Below, piece after piece: positions 33,842 to 41,921 of a stretch of 64,000 bases of DNA. Location of the stretch: positions 62,001 through 126,000 of the forward strand of contig NZ_JAEKIW010000006.1 of the NCBI RefSeq assembly GCF_016757965.1. The letters run 5' to 3'. The position numbers and the translations under genes were made by a program. Origin of the DNA: Archaeoglobus neptunius (lineage in GTDB: Archaea; Halobacteriota; Archaeoglobi; Archaeoglobales; Archaeoglobaceae). Below the pieces are notes generated by a model. That model did no database searches, had not been told where the DNA came from, and saw only the letters and a program-made list of their open reading frames with translations. How positions within the stretch are numbered: the first letter of the stretch is position 1; each line of letters begins with the position of its first letter.

Positions 33842-34855
33842 TCATTTTTCCATTTTCCCCCCTACCTTCTCAGCCAGTGCGTTCGCATACAATTTACTGA
33901 GTTCATCACCGCTTATCTTTACTTCGAACCAGACTGTGTATACTCCCGTCTTTTTGTCGAACTTGCCATGCGGAACCAGAACACCATCTTTTATCAACTC
34001 ACGTCCTACCTCCTTCTTTATTTCCACGATTTGGCGATCGATCTTGGCGATTTTTTCCATTTTTTCCATCGAAGATTTTGCCATTCGCAGATTCGTGAGA
34101 TAATTGTACGACGCATCTATCGACGCTTGCCACCATTTTTCGTAATCCCCAAAAGTGGCCTTAGCTGCAAGATATTTATCCCAGCTAAAAGACATCTGCT
34201 CTGCTACAATTTCTGCCATCAACTCTGTAAACTCCCGGTTTATCTGGTCCTCCGTCGGAATCGGGAAATCACCACCGTATCGCTTTTTGTATTCCTGTAC
34301 AACCGATTTTATGAAGGACGAGTACACTTTAAACTCCCACGGCCAAGGTGCAGCTCCATTTTTCTCGTAGTAAGTAATGCAATCTATGTTGTACTCCACA
34401 AACAGGTGCTGAGGAAGGTTGCTCGGTTCAACACCCTTGTATTCAAGATAGGACTTCCCGTGAGGATATGCCGGAGTTACCCATGATGGCTTCCATCCGT
34501 GGATGTAGTAATCAGACACGTGATGTGTCAACCACCCTGCCGTATAGGCTATTTCTTGATCCGTCGAAGCCCTTTGCCACACGAAACGGTTGAATCTCTC
34601 GTCATAGTGGAAGAGTTGAGCCAGTTTGCTCCATCCCTGCGGTACTGTTACCCCGTCTTTGCCTACGAATATGTCCGGCACAACAGCACCGTTTATGGAG
34701 TCGATTTTGTAAAGATATACCTGCCGTGGAAGTCCGCTTCTATCAGCCAGTTTCTTTACGATGCTGTAATGCGTCGGTCCACCCCAAGCGATTACCGGAC
34801 CAAACATACTCCCGACTAAGACCAGAACTAACATTAAGCTCATCAGTCTTTTCAT
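33842..34855 (-). CDS. Secreted zinc-dependent phospholipase C-like protein
   Basis: This 337-residue protein has a signal peptide nearly identical to the halocin-like precursor (first 23 residues). Cleavage would expose W24 (WGGPTHYSIV), which matches the mature N-terminal tryptophan that binds zinc in bacterial zinc-dependent phospholipase C. Further family features are the PDIF aspartate near residue 61, FHYDE near 85 and GWLTHHVSDYYIHG near 108-121 (HxxxDxxxH). The remaining 200 residues are helical and less conserved. It may act on lipids or another phosphodiester; archaeal lipids differ, so the substrate is open. It heads the secreted-protein gene set. Confidence 0.78.
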   Translation of the reverse strand: MKRLMSLMLVLVLVGSMFGPVIAWGGPTHYSIVKKLADRSGLPRQVYLYKIDSINGAVVPDIFVGKDGVTVPQGWSKLAQLFHYDERFNRFVWQRASTDQEIAYTAGWLTHHVSDYYIHGWKPSWVTPAYPHGKSYLEYKGVEPSNLPQHLFVEYNIDCITYYEKNGAAPWPWEFKVYSSFIKSVVQEYKKRYGGDFPIPTEDQINREFTELMAEIVAEQMSFSWDKYLAAKATFGDYEKWWQASIDASYNYLTNLRMAKSSMEKMEKIAKIDRQIVEIKKEVGRELIKDGVLVPHGKFDKKTGVYTVWFEVKISGDELSKLYANALAEKVGGKMEK

Positions 34856-34878
34856 ACCATCACCTCATCAACACTGTG
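34808..34878. repeat. 71-bp direct repeat, copy 2
   Basis: This copy covers the ribosome site GAGGTGATGGT and the first 16 codons of the phospholipase C-like gene, and matches 33055-33125 except at one base. Both genes therefore share a leader cassette. Confidence 0.95.
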
Positions 34879-34896
34879 ACACGCTTAAACACGTGA

Positions 34897-34904
34897 TATT
34901 TAAA
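34897..34904 (-). promoter_or_regulatory. TATA box for the phospholipase C-like gene
   Basis: On the minus strand TTTAAATA lies about 45 bases upstream of ATG 34855. It would place a transcript start near 34874, leaving a short leader that includes GAGGTGATGG. It lies next to several TTAAG/CTTAA repeats. Confidence 0.55.
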
Positions 34905-34994
34905 CTTTTCTACAATTAAATAAAAACTTAAACTTAATTTATTTTTTAAGTAAGTAGCTTAAAAATTCTTGAAAAGTTAAATAGCAAGCTTAAA

Positions 34995-35003
34995 TTTATA
35001 TAA
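34995..35003 (+). promoter_or_regulatory. TATA box for the divergent HTH regulator
   Basis: TTTATATAA is centred about 26 bases before a probable transcript start near 35025. GTTGGTG at 35023-35029 then serves as ribosome site for the regulator. Confidence 0.5.
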
Positions 35004-35037
35004 CAGAGCAAAAAAGCTTTAAGTTGGTGCATGCTAC

Positions 35038-35775
35038 TTGCACTCAATGTTGCCGCCAAGGAAGCGTGAGATCCTGCATATTTTATCAAAAGCTCCACTG
35101 ACGAACTCTGAAATTTCGAAAGTGGTTGGTATAACCCCAGCAGCGGTTTCGGATCACATGAGAAAGCTTGTTGGTGATGGACTGGTTGAGAAAACCGGTA
35201 AAAAGTTCACCCTGACCCCCAAGGGTCTGATCACTCTCCACACTTCAGAAATTATTGAAAGTACGCTATCTGCGATCGAAAAAGATAGAGAATTCTGGGA
35301 GGAGCACGATCTGACGGCAATTCCATCGCACCTTCTCTTGAGGCTCGGAGAACTCGGGAACTATGAGGTGATAAAAAGTGGAGAAAACGAAATTCTGAAA
35401 CACAAGGAAAGGTTTACCGAAGTCGTGAGAAAATCGAAGTGGATCAGGGCAGTTTTCGGCTTTTTTCTCCCCGACTACCCGCCCCTCCTCACCAGAGTAT
35501 CTCAACATACGGACATATCGGTCGTTGTCAGCAGAGACGTTGCAGTGAAGCTGGAAGACCATCAGGATATTTTGAAAAGTTTCAAAGGAAGGCTGTTCGT
35601 TTGCGATAACATTAAGCTCGTCTGCATAGCGGGCAGCGAGGGACTGTGTCTGGGCTTGTTTCTGAAAAATGGCCAGTACGATGTTCGAAGGGGAATAATC
35701 AGCCACGATAGCAGTGCTGCGTGGTGGGGAAGAGACCTCCACGCTCATTTCATTCGATACTCATACACCTTTTGA
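35038..35775 (+). CDS. HTH regulator with FilR1-type (DUF1724) C-terminal domain
   Basis: This protein of about 245 residues has an N-terminal ArsR/MarR-like winged helix (residues about 5-70; LTNSEISKVVGITPAAVSDH and MRKLVGDGLVEKTG). The rest resembles the archaeal FilR1 middle domain, with VFGFFLPDYPPLL and ISHDSSAAWWGRDLHAHF near the end. TTG 35038 fits the GGTG ribosome site at 8 bases; ATG 35047 is the alternative. It is divergent from the phospholipase/archaeocin set, with a promoter region of 182 bases rich in TTAAG repeats between. It is the likely local regulator. The 3' end overlaps nnr by 26 bases. Confidence 0.8.
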   Translation: MHSMLPPRKREILHILSKAPLTNSEISKVVGITPAAVSDHMRKLVGDGLVEKTGKKFTLTPKGLITLHTSEIIESTLSAIEKDREFWEEHDLTAIPSHLLLRLGELGNYEVIKSGENEILKHKERFTEVVRKSKWIRAVFGFFLPDYPPLLTRVSQHTDISVVVSRDVAVKLEDHQDILKSFKGRLFVCDNIKLVCIAGSEGLCLGLFLKNGQYDVRRGIISHDSSAAWWGRDLHAHFIRYSYTF

Positions 35776-37159
35776 AAGCCTGTGGTAAGGCCGTAATCAC
35801 ATCCGTTGCTGTAAAGTTGTACGCCTTTTCATCGAAACAGATGTCCCCTGCCAAACCTGTGACGAAAGCTGCCGAGCATGCAGCGTGAAAGGCATCGTCA
35901 TTACAGAGTGTTGCCCCGCAAACTCCCGCTAGGACGTCCCCACTGCCACCAACCGTCATCCCCGCATTCCCGCTTCTGTTTATCTTGATCCTCTTCCCAT
36001 CAGTAATGTAATCCTCCCGACCTTTAAGAAGAATCACACATCCAGTTTGCCTTGCCCTCCTCATCAATGACTCTTCGTCCATTTCTTCACCAAAGACCTT
36101 TCGAAATTCGCCCCTGTGTGGTGTCAAAATACAATCACAGTCCTCTGGAATCTCCCTGACTATCCCCTGAGCATCGAGAACGGCTTTTTTACAGGTCTTC
36201 AACAGCTCTTCGACAAAATCCGGGAATTCATCATTCTCACCTATGCCCATCCCCATTACCACCACATCATGCTTTAAAGCCAGTTTTTCAACTTCTTCAA
36301 GGTTTTTCATGGTTATAGCATCTCCTTTCAACCCCCTAACTATCAGATTCGGGCTGTATGATGCTACTATTGACTTTATGGATTCCGGTACAGCAGTTGT
36401 AACTATATCCGCTCCTGAATTGTAAGCTGCCAGACTTGCAAGTACAGGAGCACCCGTGTATTCACCTCCGCCGATAACCAGAACCCTGCCATGTTCCCCC
36501 TTATGAGCATCATCCTTCCTGAAATAGGAGTGCGCAACATCACCGGGACCGCACAGCCTTTCGAACGATGCCGGAATACCAATATCTTTAACAACAATTT
36601 CCCCACATACTTCTTTCGCTTTGAGCAAACCGGGTTTAGCCTTATGAAACGTTACTGTTAGATCGGCCCTGACAACTTCCCTGTACTCTCCAGTGTCCGG
36701 GTTTAACCCTGTGGGGACATCAACCGCAACTACGAATGACTCTCCTTTATTTATCATGTCTACTGCAGTAGCGTAGGGTTCCCTCAGCTTCCCACGTACA
36801 CCCGTACCAAGCATCGCATCAATAACAATATCTGCATCTATCTTATCTGGACAGCCCTGAAAAATTTGCATCCCTGCTTTCTGACATATTTCAAAGTTTT
36901 TTTTGGCTATCTCAGTCTTCGGTTCAGTCATCAGATAAATTTCAACATCAAAACCCTTCAAATGCCTTGCAGCGACGAAACCATCGCCTCCATTGTTTCC
37001 TCCACCTGTAAAAATAAAAACCTTCCCGTATTCAAATCGACGAACGATCTCCTCAGCAAGACCTTTTCCAGCATTTTCCATCAGAACGAGTCTGCTTAAG
37101 CCGTAATACTCGCAGTTTGTATCAAGAATCTGCATATCTCTCGAAGAGATAGTCTCCAT
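35750..37159 (-). CDS. nnr: Bifunctional NAD(P)H-hydrate epimerase / ADP-dependent dehydratase
   Basis: This 469-residue protein repairs damaged NAD(P)H hydrates. Residues about 1-205 are the YjeF_N epimerase (MENAGKGLAEEI, FTGGGNNGGDGFVAARHL, DAMLGTGVRG). Residues about 215-465 are the ribokinase-like dehydratase (VIGGGEYTGAPVLASLAAY, LTPHRGEFRKVFG, GNAGMTVGGSGDVLAGVCGA). The length suits the fused enzyme. ATG 37159 is divergent from glyA with 49 bases between. The C-terminus overlaps the regulator gene on the other strand. Confidence 0.93.
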   Translation of the reverse strand: METISSRDMQILDTNCEYYGLSRLVLMENAGKGLAEEIVRRFEYGKVFIFTGGGNNGGDGFVAARHLKGFDVEIYLMTEPKTEIAKKNFEICQKAGMQIFQGCPDKIDADIVIDAMLGTGVRGKLREPYATAVDMINKGESFVVAVDVPTGLNPDTGEYREVVRADLTVTFHKAKPGLLKAKEVCGEIVVKDIGIPASFERLCGPGDVAHSYFRKDDAHKGEHGRVLVIGGGEYTGAPVLASLAAYNSGADIVTTAVPESIKSIVASYSPNLIVRGLKGDAITMKNLEEVEKLALKHDVVVMGMGIGENDEFPDFVEELLKTCKKAVLDAQGIVREIPEDCDCILTPHRGEFRKVFGEEMDEESLMRRARQTGCVILLKGREDYITDGKRIKINRSGNAGMTVGGSGDVLAGVCGATLCNDDAFHAACSAAFVTGLAGDICFDEKAYNFTATDVITALPQAFKRCMSIE

Positions 37160-37180
37160 GAGTCTACCTTCGCGGAAGCC

Positions 37181-37188
37181 TTAAATAT
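37181..37188 (+). promoter_or_regulatory. TATA box for glyA
   Basis: TTAAATAT is centred about 25 bases before ATG 37209, which supports a leaderless transcript starting at that ATG rather than at TTG 37191. Confidence 0.6.
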
Positions 37189-37208
37189 TTTTGTCGATAG
37201 CTGAGGTC

Positions 37209-38474
37209 ATGAACCCCTCAAGAGTTTTCGATATCATTGAGAAACACACGAAAATGATGGAGGACTCTATCCCGCTGATAGCAAGTGAGAACATCACCTC
37301 ACCGCTCGTAAGGAGGTGTTATGTTTCCGATCTGGGCCACAGGTATGCTGAGGGGAAGGTTGGAGAAAGATTCTACGAGGGTTGCAGCTACATAGACGAA
37401 ATAGAGCAGATGGCCATTGACCTGACCAGAAAAATTTTTGAAGTCGAACACGCAAACGTTCAGCCGATTTCCGGTGTTGTTGCCAACATCGCAGCGTTTT
37501 TTGCGCTCACGAGTGCCGGAGATACTATCATGAGTCTTTCTGTTCCCTGTGGTGGACATATCAGCCATGATACCGTTTCTGCCGCTGGGCTCAGGGGGTT
37601 GAGAGTGGTACACTATCCCTTTAACAACGAGGAAATGACCATCGATCTGGACAGAACCGCCGTGATAGCAAGAGAGATCGAGCCAAAACTATTTATCCTT
37701 GGTTCAAGTCTCATTCTCTTCAGGCAGCCGGTCAGTGAAATACGGAAAATTGCTGATGAAATCGGGGCGTACGTTATGTATGATGCGAGCCATGTTCTGG
37801 GACTGATTGCGGGAAAGTCGTTCCAGAATCCAATCAAGGAGGGTGCAGATGTTATGACCGGTTCAACCCACAAAACGTTTTTTGGACCGCAGAGGGCCAT
37901 AATAGCGAGCAAAGAGGGTTTGGCAGAAGACATAGACAGAGCAGTTTTTCCAGGTGTTGTCAGCAATCACCATCTCAACACCCTTGCGGGTTACGTCATT
38001 GCGGCCATGGAGATGCTTGAGTTTGGGGAAAGATACGCAAAGCAGGTTGTTAAAAACGCCAAAACGCTGGCAGAAGAGCTGTACAATCTTGGATACAGAG
38101 TTTTAGGTGAGAACAAAGGATTTACCGAAACACATCAGGTTGCTGTCGACGTGAAAGAACACGGTGGTGGGGAGAGAGTGGCCAAAAAGCTCGAAGCTGT
38201 TGGGATAATCCTGAACAAAAATCTGCTGCCATGGGACTCGATTGAAGACACCGAAGATCCTTCAGGAATCAGAATAGGTGTTCAGGAAGTGACAAGGCTT
38301 GGAATGAAGGAAGAAGATATGAGAATTCTTGCCAATTTCATCGATGCGGCAATTAGAGAGAAGAAAAGCGCTGCGACAATCAGAGAGGAGATAAAAGAGT
38401 TTAAAAAGAATTTCAGGACTGTTAAATACTCCTTCGATGAATTTGATGCATACAGGTTTCCAGAACTGAAATGA
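37209..38474 (+). CDS. glyA: Serine hydroxymethyltransferase
   Basis: This protein of 421 residues interconverts serine and glycine, passing the one-carbon unit to a pterin carrier (tetrahydromethanopterin in this lineage, from general knowledge). It has PLIASENITSPLVRR near residues 24-38, RYAEGKVGERFYEGC near 45-60, the aspartate in YDASHVLGL and the pyridoxal-phosphate lysine in GSTHKTFFGPQ near 222-232. The ATG at 37209 is chosen from the TATA spacing; TTG 37191 would add six residues. It overlaps the next gene by 4 bases. Confidence 0.94.
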   Translation: MNPSRVFDIIEKHTKMMEDSIPLIASENITSPLVRRCYVSDLGHRYAEGKVGERFYEGCSYIDEIEQMAIDLTRKIFEVEHANVQPISGVVANIAAFFALTSAGDTIMSLSVPCGGHISHDTVSAAGLRGLRVVHYPFNNEEMTIDLDRTAVIAREIEPKLFILGSSLILFRQPVSEIRKIADEIGAYVMYDASHVLGLIAGKSFQNPIKEGADVMTGSTHKTFFGPQRAIIASKEGLAEDIDRAVFPGVVSNHHLNTLAGYVIAAMEMLEFGERYAKQVVKNAKTLAEELYNLGYRVLGENKGFTETHQVAVDVKEHGGGERVAKKLEAVGIILNKNLLPWDSIEDTEDPSGIRIGVQEVTRLGMKEEDMRILANFIDAAIREKKSAATIREEIKEFKKNFRTVKYSFDEFDAYRFPELK

Positions 38475-39424
38475 GAGTGTGGATAGACCCTGGATCCGGT
38501 CCTGAAAAGCTGAGAGAGCAATTAAGAGCGCTGAACAGCGAGCTATATGAGAGATTGATGATGATCGACCCCAGCGACGAATTCATACAGTACATGCTGA
38601 AACCACTGAGGAGCAGTGTGAGAGTAAACACACTTAAGGCAGATGCTGAAGTTGTGAAAGAGAACATGAAAGAGGTAATCACTGGGGATGTGCCGTGGTG
38701 CCGGGAGGGATTTTTTGTCAGTATAGACGACTTTTCTGCCGTTCCAGAACATCAACTCGGGATAATCTTCTCACAGGAAGCCTCTTCAATGATTCCGCCC
38801 GTTGTCATGAGTCCCGAGCCGGGTATGGACGTTCTGGACATCGCAGCATCCCCGGGAGCAAAAACTACGCAAATAGCCCAGTACATGGAAAACAAGGGAT
38901 GCATTGTTGCCAACGACGTTAAGTACCAGAGAATAAACATTCTGATATCAAATCTGCAGAAATGCGGGGTCTTGATAGCCAAGGTTACGGAAAAGGACGG
39001 AAGATACTTCGGGAGGTTCAGAAACAGGTTCGATGCCGTACTTGTCGACGCACCATGCAGCAACATGGGGATGATAAGAAAAAACTACAAAAACATCAGA
39101 TTGTGGAGGTTAAAGGACTGCTATAGCCTCTCAAAACTTCAGAAAGAACTTCTTCTCGCTGCTTATCGATCAGTTAAACCTGGAGGTGTTGTGGTCTACT
39201 CAACCTGTACACTTGAGCCGATAGAGAATGAGGAGGTTGTACACTACCTTTTGAAAAACACCGACGCCGAGATAGAGAACATAAAAATACCCGCACAGAG
39301 AACCAGACCTTTTCTGAGGTTTGATGGTAAGGAGTATCTGGAGGAGGTGAGAAGGTGTCTGAGAATTCATCCGCAGGACAACGACACGGAGGGGTTTTTT
39401 GTAGCGAAATTGAGGAAACCGTAA
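38471..39424 (+). CDS. RsmB/NOP2-family RNA m5C methyltransferase
   Basis: This 317-residue SAM-dependent enzyme methylates cytosine-5 in rRNA or tRNA. The SAM site is VLDIAASPGAKTTQIA near residues 119-134. Motif IV is VDAPCSNMG near 194 and motif VI is YSTCTLEPIENE near 240; both catalytic cysteines are present. It starts by a 4-base overlap with glyA and is followed by a separate PUA-like protein whose gene overlaps by 70 bases. The target RNA is unknown. Confidence 0.92.
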   Translation: MRVWIDPGSGPEKLREQLRALNSELYERLMMIDPSDEFIQYMLKPLRSSVRVNTLKADAEVVKENMKEVITGDVPWCREGFFVSIDDFSAVPEHQLGIIFSQEASSMIPPVVMSPEPGMDVLDIAASPGAKTTQIAQYMENKGCIVANDVKYQRINILISNLQKCGVLIAKVTEKDGRYFGRFRNRFDAVLVDAPCSNMGMIRKNYKNIRLWRLKDCYSLSKLQKELLLAAYRSVKPGGVVVYSTCTLEPIENEEVVHYLLKNTDAEIENIKIPAQRTRPFLRFDGKEYLEEVRRCLRIHPQDNDTEGFFVAKLRKP

Positions 39425-39810
39425 GGTCTCTTCTTAAAAAACAGTTTGACGCTGAAATTAACGGCTTGAGATTTAGAATTGGAGGCAAAAACAGAATTTA
39501 CGCCTACAGAGAGTGCGAATTTGATGAAATTGCGGTACACAGCGGCATGTATTTCGGTACGCTTGAAAGAGATGGTTTGAGACTGTCACTGGACGGGAGC
39601 TTCATCGTGGGCAGCAGCGCTAAAAAGAATGTGGTTGAGCTGGATGATACCAGCGCATTTAAATGGCTCACAGGAAGAGATGTCGAGGCAGAAGTTACCG
39701 GTTACTGCATTCTGAAGTGGAAAGAACGGGGATACATCCTCGGATGCGGAAAAGGGAACGGAAAACTCATCAGAAACTTCGTCCCCAAGGACAGAAGGAT
39801 AAAGAAGTGA
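39355..39810 (+). CDS. PUA-like RNA-binding protein linked to the m5C methyltransferase
   Basis: This protein has 151 residues from GTG 39355, which has an excellent ribosome site (GGAGGTGA) four bases upstream, inside the methyltransferase gene. The core (about residues 20-145) resembles the C-terminal PUA-like extension of NOL1/NOP2/RsmF methyltransferases: RIYAYRECEFDEIAVHSGMYFGTLERDGLRLS and YILKWKERGYILGCGKGNGKL-type patterns, the latter as C-I-L-K-W...G-Y-I-L. Here the domain is encoded as a separate polypeptide in an overlapping frame. It probably works with the upstream enzyme. Confidence 0.75.
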   Translation: MSENSSAGQRHGGVFCSEIEETVRSLLKKQFDAEINGLRFRIGGKNRIYAYRECEFDEIAVHSGMYFGTLERDGLRLSLDGSFIVGSSAKKNVVELDDTSAFKWLTGRDVEAEVTGYCILKWKERGYILGCGKGNGKLIRNFVPKDRRIKK

Positions 39811-39815
39811 AACCT

Positions 39816-39823
39816 TTTAAATA
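39816..39823 (+). promoter_or_regulatory. TATA box for mdh
   Basis: TTTAAATA is centred about 22 bases before ATG 39842, which suggests a leaderless mdh transcript. Confidence 0.6.
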
Positions 39824-39841
39824 CGACAACGATTTTTGTTT

Positions 39842-40726
39842 ATGAAACTTGGATTTGTTGGAGCAGGTAGAGTTGGCAGCACATCAGCGTTCACCTGTCT
39901 TCTGAACATGGATGTTGAGGAGATTGCTCTTGTCGATATAGCCGAAGACCTTGCAGTTGGAGAAGCAATGGATCTGTCACATGCCGCAGCGGGAATAGAC
40001 AAGTATCCCAAAATTGTTGGCGGTAGCGACTACGCTCTGCTGAAGGGCAGTGAAATAATCGTCGTAACTGCTGGACTTGCAAGAAAGCCCGGGATGACAA
40101 GGCTGGACCTCGCAACCAAGAACGCTGCAATTATTAAAGACATCGCAAATAAGATCGTTCAGACATCACCCGAGAGCAAGATTCTCGTTGTGACGAACCC
40201 CATGGACATTATGACCTACATCATGTGGAAGGAGAGTGGGAAGCCAAGAAATGAAGTTTTTGGTATGGGCAACCAGCTCGATTCTCAGAGGCTCAAGGAC
40301 AGACTCCACGCAGCGGGCGTCAGGAACATAAAAAGGGCCTGGATAATCGGAGAGCACGGAGACAGCATGTTCGTGGCCAAAAGTCTCGCCGATTTTGACG
40401 GAGATGTCAACTGGGAGGAGGTTGAGAAAGATACAAGGTTTGTAGCAGCGGAAGTAATAAAGAGGAAAGGGGCAACGATCTTCGGGCCTGCAGTAGCGAT
40501 ATACAGAATGGTGAGAGCGGTTGTGGAGGATACCGGTGAGATTCTGCCGACCAGCTTCGTGCTCCAGGGAGAATACGGACTGGAGAATGTTGCTGTTGGT
40601 GTGCCTGTGAAACTCGGAAAACATGGTGCAGAGTTTGTTGACATGGGTTTAACAGATGAAGAAATTGAAAACCTGAAAAAGTCAGCATCGATTCTCAGAG
40701 AAAGGCTCACCGAGCTCGGTTATTAA
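39842..40726 (+). CDS. mdh: Malate dehydrogenase
   Basis: This 294-residue enzyme, the same length as the A. fulgidus one as I recall, converts malate and oxaloacetate with NAD(P). The Rossmann loop is GFVGAGRVGSTSAF at the N-terminus. The nucleotide-specificity aspartate is in ALVDIAED near 34. The substrate-binding ARKPGMTRLDL loop lies near 79-90 and the catalytic histidine is in IIGEHGDSMF near 174. The start is ATG 39842 because of the promoter spacing and because homologues begin MKLGFVGAGR; an in-frame start six bases upstream is unlikely. Confidence 0.97.
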   Translation: MKLGFVGAGRVGSTSAFTCLLNMDVEEIALVDIAEDLAVGEAMDLSHAAAGIDKYPKIVGGSDYALLKGSEIIVVTAGLARKPGMTRLDLATKNAAIIKDIANKIVQTSPESKILVVTNPMDIMTYIMWKESGKPRNEVFGMGNQLDSQRLKDRLHAAGVRNIKRAWIIGEHGDSMFVAKSLADFDGDVNWEEVEKDTRFVAAEVIKRKGATIFGPAVAIYRMVRAVVEDTGEILPTSFVLQGEYGLENVAVGVPVKLGKHGAEFVDMGLTDEEIENLKKSASILRERLTELGY

Positions 40727-40732
40727 CTATTT

Positions 40733-41074
40733 TTAAAACAAAAAGTTGCCCAGCATCTTCCAGATGAACTTTTCCATACCTGTCCCGGAAACAATTTTAC
40801 CTGCAACAAGTACCAATTTCTGAATCAAACCCCCATCTACAAGCATTCTTTGAGATTCTACCATCTCAGCCTTTAAAGATGGATTGGCGTTTATTTCTTC
40901 AAAAATTTTGATCGTCAGTTTTAGGGCCCAGCTCAGGAGCACGTTAAAACCTTCTGATATTTTTGCTGTATCCACGTTGGCCACAGCGATAACGTTGTCT
41001 GCCGCTTTACCGGCCATTGCACTACTCTGAAGGAACATGTTCAGCGCAGCCGAAAACTTGGCCTCCGGAATCAT
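40733..41074 (-). CDS. Small helical protein, unknown function
   Basis: This protein of 113 residues (ATG 41074, after GAGGTGAT) is rich in alanine, valine and methionine and is probably all-helical. A possible amphipathic or weakly hydrophobic segment is near residues 85-95. No motif or family is recognised. It is convergent with mdh with 6 bases between the stops, and upstream lies an AT-rich region with AACAACAA repeats (41147-41180). It could be an Archaeoglobales-specific protein. Confidence 0.5.
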   Translation of the reverse strand: MIPEAKFSAALNMFLQSSAMAGKAADNVIAVANVDTAKISEGFNVLLSWALKLTIKIFEEINANPSLKAEMVESQRMLVDGGLIQKLVLVAGKIVSGTGMEKFIWKMLGNFLF

Positions 41075-41218
41075 GGGCATCACCTCATTATTACTATTCT
41101 CATCTATTACATAATGTATCGCTCATCGTATATAACTGTTCCCCATTACAACAACAATTATTATAATTAACAACAACAATGTAAGCTCTAAGCAGTGAGT
41201 CCACAGTAAGTCCCGAAA

Positions 41219-41920
41219 CTAACCTTTGGTGATGAGGTCTTCACTGCTTCTGGCGGTTACGATCTCCGGCAAATCCCCGGCAAGGGCCATAATTTCATCT
41301 TTAATAACTATTATACCCTCTACATGATCCGAATGCTTTGAATAAAACCTGGAAACCACATTCTCAAGTTCTTCCCTGCCAAAATCTCCTATTTCATTGC
41401 CCAGTGCCGTGGCAAGAGCGTCTGCCACACTCGGATTCTCTGCTATAACTGTTGCAGCATCGGCATATCCAAAACTGACAGAATGCCCGATCTTCCCGCT
41501 GGATGTGCAAACTGCAAGATACTCAACCGGTGGTATTTTTAGAGCAAATTCAGATGGATAGATTCCCACAACAAGTTCCCTGTCTGAATGAATTACTATA
41601 TCTCCTCCATTATCAACAACTGCAATCTTGGCTCCTGCTTCGATCATTTTTTCAACCGCATATCCTGCAATTGTCCCTGCAACTGCAGCCATCGGTCCAA
41701 CACCCGCAATCTTCGCAGCAGTGCACATTCTTGATACTATCTCCCCACCATGGCAGTCTATCGGTTCGTAGCTTGTAAGGAACTCCGGATTGAGAGCTAT
41801 ATACTCCTCAATCTCACTTCTGGCCTCAAGAATTGCCTTTACCGCTATCTTATAGCAGTCTTCACTATCCGTAAGAATTGTCACGATCGTTTCCTTGTAG
41901 CGAAAACTGAATCTCTTCAT
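41219..41920 (-). CDS. UPF0280 family protein (ApbE-like)
   Basis: This 233-residue protein matches the archaeal UPF0280 family, related to ApbE flavin transferases. It has GPMAAVAGTIAGYAVEKMIEAGAK near residues 75-98, VDNGGDIVIHSD near 101-112 and YADAATVIAENPSVADALATALGNEIG near 150-175. The family role is unclear; a link to FMN attachment or thiamine-type chemistry has been suggested for relatives. It lies one base downstream of an FAD-dependent oxidoreductase gene, and the two are probably in one operon with icd. Confidence 0.85.
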   Translation of the reverse strand: MKRFSFRYKETIVTILTDSEDCYKIAVKAILEARSEIEEYIALNPEFLTSYEPIDCHGGEIVSRMCTAAKIAGVGPMAAVAGTIAGYAVEKMIEAGAKIAVVDNGGDIVIHSDRELVVGIYPSEFALKIPPVEYLAVCTSSGKIGHSVSFGYADAATVIAENPSVADALATALGNEIGDFGREELENVVSRFYSKHSDHVEGIIVIKDEIMALAGDLPEIVTARSSEDLITKG

Positions 41921-41921
41921 A

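Noticed and set aside
41147-41180. AACAACAA direct repeats around ATTATTATAATT upstream of the 113-residue protein.
   Set aside because: Short low-complexity AT-rich words; could be an operator, but nothing supports this beyond the repetition.
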